Source of the DNA: Breviolum minutum Mf 1.05b.01
Lineage: Eukaryota; Sar; Dinophyceae; Suessiales; Symbiodiniaceae
Assembly: GCA_000507305.1 (NCBI GenBank)
Contig: DF239831.1
Coordinates: 94,374-158,373, forward strand
Length of the DNA stretch: 64,000 nt
Reading direction: 5' to 3'
The position numbers and the translations under genes are program-made. Of the stretch, positions 12,038 to 21,554 are shown piece after piece. The first letter of the stretch is position 1, and each line of letters starts with the position of its first letter. The notes under the pieces were generated by a model. It saw only the letters and a program-made list of their open reading frames with translations. It did no database searches and was not told the origin of the DNA.

Positions 12038-12154
12038 AAGTTTCTGCCCTAAAAATTGGGTTTACGCTCGGGACTTTAAAAGTTGCTCGTTTGATAAAAA
12101 TGTGCTCGAGACAAATCTGTAGCACACACTTTTTTGTCATCGACCTCAACTTCT

Positions 12155-15100
12155 TCAATTGCTGGACCTCGCTGTGGAGGCAGGGCCAACGCGGTGGGTG
12201 AAGTGTCTTTGATAAGACATCAAAGCTCTGGTCATGACCCTTTCAGTCACCAATCCACCAGCATTCACACGTCTACTTATTCTAGGTATACGTCCCACGT
12301 AGTCCTCGTCAGACCAACACGCCCAGCCTTAAGAAGATAGATTGGGAAAAGGGGTGGTGAACTACCAAAATCCAGAGCACCAACATATGTACATACGTGA
12401 TGTAAATTTAGGTGACTTCGGAGGATCTTATATGAAAACAAAAAGTGTCTTTAATCAGTTGCTGGGAAACACAGAGGCGATAAGATCTTTTCATCGCCAT
12501 TCTTCAGTTGCACTTCCATCGGTTTCCTGGTTTGGTTTTTGCGTGATTACCTAGACCCCAAAAAATCATTTAGCCATCACAGGGGAAAATGTAAAAAAAA
12601 CTTCGTGGTGGGAAAACTGCATAATGAAGATGCACCGAACAAGAATCCAAATCTCGACTAGAAGATGAAGTTTGGGTCTGACTTTGAAGAGGTGCCACCC
12701 CAGGTCGCTGCAAAGGCGAGCTGCAGCAGAGTAGCCTTCCTTAGTTGCCCATAGGCCCATATATATATATATATAGTTCAGTTTTTTTCATTAAGGGTAA
12801 AAGGACCTCATCAAATTTATCAGCATAAAATACCCTGGACACAGTAAATTTGGCCAAATTCAGTTGAGTGTCAGGAATTGCATATCCTTTCTCCAACACC
12901 ACGCTTGCTAATTGGCGGTCTAGCCAGATACCTTGATGATATAAGATGTGGAAGCATTCATTTGCCACTTTGACCGTCCACACCAAGACATCAAAGAGGT
13001 TTTTGTGCTTTGCCGCCTAAGTAGCAACATGTTTTGCCAATATGGTGCATGGGGTTACTTTAGTACTGGTGATCTAAAGGCAAAGAATGATTTGGGGGCC
13101 AGAATTTAATTGAGAAACAATAAGATCCTTTTGGTAGTTGGCCAGCTCAAACCCCAGCCACTTGCACATCACCGCAGTATCATGAGCTTTCCGCGGGCCT
13201 GTTGGCCAAGATTGCAACCTCGGTCAGTAATATCATGAGAATGAGGGTAGTTCATTGTTAAGGAAAACCCCAAAAGAAATCCCAAATTTTTCAGCCCCCA
13301 AAAAACTTGCAAGATATAAAAAACCTGAAAAGACAGGATCGCTCATTTCAGCAAAACAAGGGACGATTTCATTTTGAATTTCTTAAGCTCAAAAGATTGG
13401 ATAGAAGTACTTTGCCTGTTTTCACCACACCATCCTGTGAATTTTTCCAAAGCATAATCCAATTGCACTGGGATGCTACGCCCCTGAAACATCTTCATCC
13501 GTACCATTGCTATCAACCCACCAGCTGCCAAATCAGCACCTGACCCAAGGTTGAAAACATGTAGTAGGTCAGGCCGACAACTTGAAGCTAACTCCCCTCC
13601 TGGAATAGACCGCAAGGGTGAAGGGACCCCTCTCTTGAATGGGTCAGGTGGATCACCAAACCACTGGCGCCCTTGGCCGCTGCAACTGACATCCCACCAG
13701 GCCTGGATTTTTTCATGGGGCCCAACTTGGAGATGACATGGAAGTTTGGTTTAACTATTCGCATCATCTCCAAATACCATTTCAGAAAAAAAAATACTTA
13801 GAAAGGGCAAGTTGCAACTGAAGGGCATAAATGACAAACCCGATGGCTTGTCGGCCCTGTCAATAACATATAAGCTTTTCTAAGCCATGGCCAGTCACCC
13901 TTTGTAGCTGTCAGCCCCAGAAACATTCGTTTCTCGAGGTCCCCAACCTTAGTATATACCGTGATGTAAACCAAAAATGTATATTGGTTGGTTTCCCCCC
14001 AATCATTTTTCCCATCAACGTTCAAAATATATATGCTATCTAGCAGCTTTGATCGTGATCCCACGCTCAAAAGCAACTTTCAAATCCATGGCCATCTCAC
14101 CGTTCAATGCAGCAATAGTGCACTTCTTCCGTGAATACCATGTTGCTGGGATCAAAGTATAGAGGAGTCTTGTGGTGAAGGAATGCCTCATGCATTCAGG
14201 TCATTATACAAGAAAAAAACATCTATTTCTTATATAGGTACCTCTAGCTTGGCTACTGGCAAACCCCGCAAAATGTCCACCCACATGCTCCAAGGCACTG
14301 TGTGCTGCTCAAGTTTTCTGGCCCGGAGCTTGGGATCAGGACTTGGAAACTAATCACCATCAGAGGGACCTTGGACAATCCTCGGCCTTCATCACCGTGA
14401 ATTGCAAAAGGGATCGTACATGATCTCTCTGCTTCTGTTTTGGAATATATTGGATGAGATGGGCACACACTTCGAAAATGTTTCCAGAAGTCACCAAACA
14501 TTTTCATCCAAAGGTGATCGTCCATAAAACTGAATCCACCCAAGAAGAAATCGGGGAAGGTTTGCATAACAGCCTCCAGCCAACTAGATAGATGGATAAC
14601 AGAGTGCATCATCATCGTATCCGTGTTGACTTTCCTCCCAAATTTGTTCCTCTTTTTGATGTTTCTAGGGATCTTCACCTTGGAGATATGAACTTGGAAA
14701 GTCTTTCCAGCCCTGTGCACCCACCGATGGAAGTCCCTACTGGCATTTTGGCCACGAGCTCGACCAGACTTAGATTTCCTAGTGCGGGCCAGTCTTTCCA
14801 AGTCGGGGTCCACCACACCTGGCAAGGAGATACCCAAGATATCACATATATAAAACATAGACGAAACAATAAAACAATTGACTCTCCTTAATATATATAT
14901 ATATATGTATAATTATATATTTTATATATATATGTATGCATGTTCTTTCAAATCGTTTGGTACCAATACCCAAATTTAAATAAGGTTCACCAGTAAGCAG
15001 TCTAGAGGTCATGCCTAGACTTCGCATCCTTCGCCCTGCAACATCAGCCATCCGAATGAGGGATCTTGCTGAACAAGCCTCATGTGAATGAACCCCCGTC

Positions 15101-15228
15101 AGGATTTTGAACAGGTCTTTTCAAAAAGAAAAAAATAAGAAGTAAATTTACAACTCAGCTAGGGGCCTTTTCTTCAGCTTCTTGCATAAACACATCTAGC
15201 AAGTCATCCGTTCCAGATGAGCGATCAC
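12155..15228 (-). CDS. Multi-exon transposase-like protein of a repeated dinoflagellate family (ORF3)
   Basis: Minus-strand exons, 5' to 3': 15228-15165 (SSGTDDLLDVFMQEAEE); about 15040-14945 (RRMRSLGMTSRLLTGEPYLN); 14818 to about 14300 (VDPDLERLARTRKSKSGRAR ... FAIHGDEGRGLSKVPLMV); 14186-14043 (HSFTTRLLYTLIPATWYSRK); 13947-13823 (TATKGDWPWLRKAY ... SHRVCHLC); 13702-13365 (FGDPPDPFKRGVPSPLRSIP ... GRSIPVQLDYALEKF); 13198-13100 (RKAHDTAVMCKWLGFELANY); 13016-12860 (ANECFHILYHQGIWLDRQ); 12739-12640 (DLGWHLFKVRPKLHLL); 12327-12155 (GWACWSDEDYVGRIPRIS), ending TGA. From memory this order matches a family with many copies in Symbiodiniaceae genomes. I infer a DDE-type enzyme: acidic HGDEG first, then a GDWP motif followed by a Cys-X2-Cys zinc knuckle, as in CACTA/Plavaka/KDZ transposases. 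The catalytic assignment is unproven. Several exons have no exact phase match, so the copy may be decayed. Confidence 0.7.
12394..12429 (-). repeat. 36-bp inverted repeat, inner arm
   Basis: The perfect reverse complement of 12002-12037 (TACGTGATGTAAATTTAGG at its start, CGGAGGATCTT at its end). It falls in the last intron of the transposase-like gene. A weaker relative (GGATGTAAATTTATGCTACG then TTGGAGGG) occurs at about 24933-24960, beyond the 5' side of the block. Confidence 0.9.
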
Positions 15229-15633
15229 CTCACATGCACCAGCATGTTTACCCACCAGTTAAAGTTGTCCTTGATATTGAACCCGAGGCCTGACTCATCA
15301 GCAGAAGATTGATCGAGGAGGCCTGGCAAGGAAGTGGGTCTTACCAGATATGGGATTCACATGTGTAGGCTATCTATGCAGGTGCTAGCATTGAGGCAAA
15401 AATGCATCTTTTCCCCATAGCAACTTTCATGCAAGTGTGAATCGACACTTGCTAGCCAACAACATGTGGCTCAAATTGCTGTACGTATAAGATCCACAAA
15501 GCCTCTTGCCAAAATCACCCATATACAAACATATACTATAGCTTTCTTATTTAAAGGGATGCAGTTGGTTTAGCATTTGCGATCTAGCTGGGAGAAGAAC
15601 TCGAGGCTTCATTTTGATCAAATTAAACTTCAT

Positions 15634-18328
15634 CTAGTCCTGCTTCACCCTGCGTTTCTTTTTGGGCACTTCTGGCTCCACTGGCTCTGCTGCCTCCTTC
15701 TTTTTTGTTTTTGAAGGAGGAGCTTTGGGAGCAGGTTTATCCTCTTTATCATCTTCCTCTTCCTTTGCTTCCTTTCCTTTCTTGCTTTTCCCTCCCTTGT
15801 TGGATTTGGGATGCTTGTCAGAACTACGGCCATGATCACTCTTCGCATCGGTCTTTTTGATGTTCCTAAAAGAACATGGAAAATAAGGCACTTAAAAAAA
15901 AAACAAGTTCAAATCACGCAGACTGAAATGACTAATCGAGATCTGCAAAGGCTCTTGGAACGAGTGATATAATTGTTCAAGGTGACATCTTCTTTGGTGC
16001 ATTTCGAAAAAAGCCCCATTACCTCCACCTTGAGCTCTTCAGCACTCCTGGCCAAGGCCAACAGCGGCAATTCCAGAAGAGCGATAGGCAAGAAGGGCTG
16101 CATAATATGTTGCATCAATTTAACAAAGGGTCTTTGAAGGATCCAAAGCCATGAACTCCGCTTGCTTCGAAGTGAGAGTATCATACAGCGCATTCATGCT
16201 CGTCAGAATGTTGGCCATAGATTTTGCCATCCTAAGTTATATATGCATTCCTGCAGTGATGAATCAGAAAGGTCATAGATCCTATAGCATGCAGCTGAAA
16301 GACTCAGTTGCCCTGTGGATTCCCTTTGTCTCCAGCTTCTCCTAGCGTGAAGGGAAAATAATAAGATATATGTTTTATACTTAATTTCTTATGTCATTGG
16401 TCTTGGTGTTTCAATTCTGATCATTTATGGTCCTGGGTAGTTGCAGCAGAATCGATCTTCTTGCCCAAAACTGACAACCATTGTGGTAGGATTGCAAATG
16501 GACTTTCATTCTTCTGCAGTGTCGGGAATAGCAACCTCAGATATATTTTTGAAAACCGCTTTAACTTTGAAACTCTTCATGTTCTCCAGAAAAAATCAAC
16601 ATGAGACAGGCAGCTTGTTCTTCCCAGTGGAAGATGTTGCGGCTGCGGCCTCAGCTGCAGCCTGCTTGGCTGCTTCCTGGGCTGCCTCTGGTGAGATCTC
16701 GGGTTCCATCTCACTGCCGACAGGGCCATCAAGACCAGGTTCACTGCTAAGTAAAAAAGCTCCACCTTCATCCTTCCCAGGTTTATGAAATGTGTTTTTT
16801 GTGGATGGAGATTATCAAACTCATCAAGTATATTCAAGATCACCCAAAGCTAAATCTGTCCTCGATGGTAGCAGTTCCCTCGAAAGTGCGACTTTGCCCT
16901 TCTTTCTTTTCATGTTCGAACCAATCATCTAAAACCAGACGTGCTTCTTCTCTTTTGTGAACGGGATTTGTTCGGAGTTTGCCATTTCGTTTGGCCCAGC
17001 TCCAGCTATTGTCGATCATTTCCCTTATTCAAAACCCAGCAAAAATCAAGAAGGAAGAGATTATTGAATGCGATATGATCATGTTTATGGATGCAAACAA
17101 GAAGCTGATCATAATGGCATTCATCCTTCAGGTATTGTTTCGTGACCCACCTACCTTTGCCACCTGTGGCTGAGGTCTCCGTTGCCCACTTCTTGACCTG
17201 AAGATCCACCTCTTCGAGTGAGCGACCCTGTTGCAAAAGCGATCGCATTTGGTCACCTCAAGAACCCGAAGCTATACTTAAGCAGTTGAGTTTAATACCC
17301 ACAATTTCATGCTCCAAAACTATAGTGCAAACTAGTGGCGTCCCTCGGGAGTCTTCCAAAGGGATAACATTTCTTGGGATGCTTTAGGCTTCTGGCCAGA
17401 TACACCACAGTAACGACGTAGCCTAAGAAGATCAACGCAGTATTGGGGAAGTATATCCACCCATTTTGAAACAAATATATGTCTTGGTGCAAATGAGATT
17501 CTGGTGATAGTACTTGTCAAACTTGTTGTTGTTGTTGTTGTTCACAGGTGGAAGCTCAGACTTGCTTTCAATTGTAGAATCACCAGGAGAGAACCCCAAG
17601 GGAATTTCCTCCTCATCCGACACTTTAGGTGTTCCTTTCTCTCCATTCCCATCCGTGGTTCCCTCACCTTCCTGTTCGGCATCCACATTTTCACCAAGTT
17701 GCCCCGTTTCCCCAGTTTCAGTTTCCTTAGGCGGCTCTATGGTGTCCTTTTGTGTAGGATCTAAAGTGTCCATACCATCCTGTTTATCCTGTTTATCATC
17801 ATCGATATGTTGATCATCTTGTTTTTCCCGAAGATGTTTTTCTTCATATCGCCAACCACTTTCATACCTATGTGATGACGATTCTGACACCAAACTCTCA
17901 CGGGATGTACCAAGCCCCTCAGTAGGAAGAGTTTGCAACTTGTGAGCGGCATTCCCTGCCACAAAGACCCCGGTGGAAGTTTCCATGGTAGGAGCACCTG
18001 CAACCAAACATGGCCAGCTCAATTATAATCCAAAAAGAATTTAAAACAAGTATAGAAATAGAAACCATAAGCACCTATGTTCTGCTTGTTGGCTGGCTCA
18101 TCTTGAGAAGGAGCTGGGGTAGAGCGTGAAGCAAGTTCTTTTTGCATGGCTGCCACCCTGGCTTTGGAAGCCTCCATATGGCATTATGGGTAAATTATGG
18201 GCGATAGGGAAATAGTCAACAAACACTATGTATCAAACTATATATGTTGCAAAAGGCAATCCCGTAGCCTCAATCTTCTTCAAAAGTAGAGCTCTTGCAT
18301 CTTCAACATTGGGTGGCTGGCTGGCCAT
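15634..18328 (-). CDS. Charged low-complexity protein, middle gene of the block (ORF2)
   Basis: Minus-strand exons, 5' to 3': from an ATG at 18328 (MASQPPNVEDARALLLKKIE); about 18176-18080 (KARVAAMQKELASRSTPAPS); 17997-17514 after GGTTGCAG (METSTGVFVAGNAAHKLQTL ... DEEEIPLGFSPGDSTIES); 17227-17126 (GRSLEEVDLQVKKWATETSA ... GRWVTKQYLK); about 16783-16515 (EMEPEISPEAAQEAAKQAAA); 16231-16130 (MAKSMANILTSMNALYDTLT); a doubtful 16130-15950 stretch; 15865-15634 (KGKEAKEEEDDKEDKPAPKA, ending KKKRRVKQD and TAG). The last 60 residues alternate Lys and Glu/Asp and end with a KKKRR nuclear-localisation-like cluster. GRSLEE...VKKWA...GRWVTK is a motif I recall from dinoflagellate multi-copy proteins. At 16604-16590 the frame changes without a credible intron, which suggests a frameshift or decay. 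No enzyme domain was seen. It may be a DNA-binding or structural partner of ORF3. Confidence 0.55.
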
Positions 18329-18854
18329 GGACACTGAACCAACGATATCGCAACCCCCAACGAGTGTATTGCAGGAGGACAGCCTAGCACTTGACATTAA
18401 TGCTAGATATTCGATCCAAAAAGCCTATGGTTTTCAGCCATGTGATAAAGATGGAATATTGCAGTAGCAGAAAACATCAACATACCTCAAATCTATAGGT
18501 AACGTTTTTTGGATTTGCGCCCGTTTGCGTGTTTTTGTGGAGATTTGCGCTCGTTTTGCACTTTTTTTGCGGTACGTTTCGATCCCTCAAAACTCTAATT
18601 TGTACATATTTCGTACTTTAATTTGCAAATTGCACTCGATGTGCCCTACAAATCATCCAACCCGACCCAGGCTCAAATTGCTAGCAGCTATCTCTGCATT
18701 CAAGGCATGGCGGTCTTCGCTGGGAACGGTAACCTGAGTATGAAAAAGGTTCCTTTCCAACAAAAATTGGAATATGTATACGTATGCAATTGTCTACATA
18801 CGTCCAAAAGATCTAGTCAGTCTTTGCTGAGGGAGGTTGGAGGAGATATCCAGT

Positions 18855-18922
18855 ATATATATTTTTATTTATATTTATATTTATATTTATATTTATATTT
18901 ATATTATATTATATTATATATA
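18855..18922. repeat. TA-rich (ATTTAT)n microsatellite
   Basis: A run of six-base TATATT/ATTTAT units followed by ATATT/ATTAT repeats. It lies between the last exon of ORF1 and the first exon of ORF2 on the minus strand, so it is in the spacer between the two frames. Confidence 0.8.
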
Positions 18923-18970
18923 AATATGTATATTATATATCTCCAGAAATATGTATACAGCTTTTTGCTG

Positions 18971-20700
18971 CTAAAGAACCCTTTGGGTCAACTCGAGGTC
19001 AAACTCCGTGATGGCATCCAACCAACTATCAGGGATTCGCAGGTACTTGTTCCGGTAAATGTAGAACCATGCCATATGAATCTTAGAGTCCATCCAAACA
19101 TCTCCCAAATCCATTTTCGCGAAAAGGGCCCTATCACTTTCCTTGGGGTCATGTTGAATACGTTTTCGCAAGCTAGGTTGGGCAGTGACACGTCCTTCAT
19201 AGAGATCCATGAGCTTCTTGCAAAACTCATGGGTATAGCACCTTAAAGCAGCAGTGCCCCGAAAAAACCACTTAAATATAATATTTTTCCTTTAGGCAAT
19301 TAAAAAACAAACACCAAAAAAAGACCCCAACAAGTCTTTCTTTATTGGCCCAGTTGCCTAGAATTCTCAATATAAAAATACTTGCTGGGGCCTTTTTTGA
19401 GTGGAGAGGCTTGTAAGGCTAAGGATAAGGCTGGGTCTGCCGCAAAGCATCTTTATTTCCAGTGAATTGTTTCTTACCATCTTTGGTAATTGTTTTACCT
19501 CAGTGAATTTGCCAACTGGAGGAATTAAAACTACAGTTTGCAAGTCTTGAATATTTTCAGTTAAGAAAGTACTGGGATTCTCACGTGTTGTTTTGAACTC
19601 TGTCTTCATTTCCCTGGTAGATTTCGGCAACTTACCCAAATCGAGGCCCTGGATCCAAGGCCCATTCGACAGCACCAGGCTCCGTTTGGGCGTGGGATGC
19701 TGGTAGTGCATCATCCAGAAATTCACCCTCCACACCTGAGGGCATCGAAAGCATTCAGCTAGCGCTTATTAATTATTAAGTTCTATCACCCAGTTCTCAT
19801 CGATCCAAGCCCCTTCATCCTGGGATGTCCTAGCTATCAGCTGAGTGGCATAAGCTACAGAATTGCAAAAATCTTCCCACCGTTTGTGACGATTCAACAG
19901 GGTCTGGGCGGGGTGCTCCAGGATGAAATAGCATTGCTTAGCCACCAAGACAAAGCACACAAGTGTCACCCTTAGATACTTCAGCGGTGCTAAATGCTTT
20001 TGGGGAATCTGAAGCAACAGGTTAACGTTAGAAAACTTCAAACCACTTATCCACACAATTAGAAATATATAGAATTTTAACCAAGATTCAAACCAATAGT
20101 TGTGTTTGCATCAGCAACAAATGGAAGATTCATGGCACCAAGCCAATTGATGAAGCTCCTTTGACTGGTATAACGGGAAGGAATTCCCCAAGAAGCACAA
20201 CATGGACCCAAAAGGCATGCCGAGTCAGGGAAGAGGGACAGCACAGTGTGTAGAACCAACCTTAGACCCAATTGTTGAATTCAAACATCATTCTTTCATA
20301 GTTCTCTATATCAACAGCAAACTGGGACTAAGAAACAAAATCCCTGGGGGCTCCAAGATGTCCATTGACCGGGTTTCAGCGTTGAGGCTGCGGTCAAAAG
20401 AGGCACAGTTGTAGCCCCGAGCTGACCTTAAGTAGAGGTGAAATGCAATTTAAACGAAGCCTATTTTGAGCTAAACAGTTTTCATAAAATTCTGCCAAAA
20501 GGCCATGTTTTTGTAGCTTGGGCTTCACCACAAAAGAGATCCATAAAGTGATATCGTGGTTCGACAGGGGGCAGGTTGGTTGACCATAAGATTCCCAATA
20601 CCACAGCAATCAACACCTTAGAACCAGGGAGAAAAAAATAGATGGCTAAAGCTACCTCAAGGCTATATCTAAAACTTCTTCTTTCCTGACATGTTTTTTT
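18971..20700 (-). CDS. Methyltransferase-like C-terminal half of ORF1
   Basis: Minus-strand exons: 20700-20503 (VLIAVVLGILWSTNLP then EPRYHFMDLFCGEAQATKTW); 20421-20335 (SGYNCASFDRSLNAETRSMD then ILEPPGI); 20260-20082 (LVLHTVLSLFPDSACLLGPC then CASWGIPSRYTSQRSFINW); 20008-19795 (QCYFILEHPAQTLLNRHKRW); 19735-19450 (VWRVNFWMMHYQHPTPKRSL then VLSNGPWIQGLDLGKL); 19241-18971 (CYTHEFCKKLMDLYEGR ... ends TAG). DLFCG followed after about 65 residues by G-P-C-C-A-S-W resembles motifs I (DLFxG) and IV (PPCQ) of cytosine-C5 DNA methyltransferases. The Cys is present, but the second Pro of PPC is replaced. Cys-dependent methyl transfer is therefore an inference. The segment order (MD, FDRS, MDIL-P-G, LEHP, HPTPKRS) agrees with my memory of a large dinoflagellate family. 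Exon 19735 begins right after CCTCAG and 20008 right after TTGCTTCAG. It is probably joined to the exons at 21555-24396 as one protein. Confidence 0.65.
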
Positions 20701-21035
20701 GGGCACACCCGGCCTTTGGGGCTCCCATTTGCATCAAGTTAAACACGACGCTTTCATCCATACCCCCCATGGAGAAGACCCTATATGGCGTTCACTTGGA
20801 AATTGGGCAAAATGCTGCGAACACTAGTGGTGAAAGCATAACAGTGAACAACCCCTGTCAAACTGCACACAAGGAGATGCGGTGCAAAGAGTAGCCCAAC
20901 AAGCCTTCCACCTTGAAGGCGCAGTCCTCAATCTTCGACCTGCGTAAGGGGAGCTTTTCTTTATATGAATTCTACATAGCATATACATATATATATATAT
21001 ATCTTTTTTTGATCAAGCTGATATCATGAGATCGA

Positions 21036-21425
21036 GTGTTGTCATGTTCCGAAAGGCTGTATATACTCAAGAGGCCAATAGATCAAGACGATTTGTTTTT
21101 TCCACTAGGCATCAATATACTTGACTTTCCGGGTCCCATTCACAAGCAGCTAGTACATGCAGTGTGTATTCACACTGCACTTGCAGACTGCGTGGAATCA
21201 ACAACTAATATGAGTGCAGCTCTATCAGATCAGGTTATCCCGGGTCTGGTGCTGCAAATCCCCAAAATAAGAAGATTGCCAATATTTCAAAAGGCAATTG
21301 CCCTGCACATGTATGAAGTGCAAGCCCCAAAATATCCATCAAATCTCAAAGGTATCGTCTTCACTCCGTGCTTTTGTAAGCCTCGGATGAAACCACTAGA
21401 GGACAAAGAATTGGAACATATATGA
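21036..21425 (+). CDS. 129-codon plus-strand frame inside the minus-strand block, doubtful
   Basis: An open plus frame contains LYILKRPIDQDDLFFPLGIN and SAALSDQVIPGLVLQIPKI and reads fairly protein-like. It lies in what would be the intron between the basic exon (21555-22277) and the DLFCG exon (20503-20700) of ORF1. No ATG/splice structure or relative is known to me. It could be a nested insertion or chance. Confidence 0.25.
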   Translation: MLSCSERLYILKRPIDQDDLFFPLGINILDFPGPIHKQLVHAVCIHTALADCVESTTNMSAALSDQVIPGLVLQIPKIRRLPIFQKAIALHMYEVQAPKYPSNLKGIVFTPCFCKPRMKPLEDKELEHI

Positions 21426-21554
21426 GACTTATATATACATATATATATATATGATTTAAGTCCAACATGTACCTTACATATTGGATTTGTGATCTTCAAA
21501 CTTCAAAAGATTCAGACAAAAAAATCGAGGTATTCCTTTTTTTGACTGAGTAAC

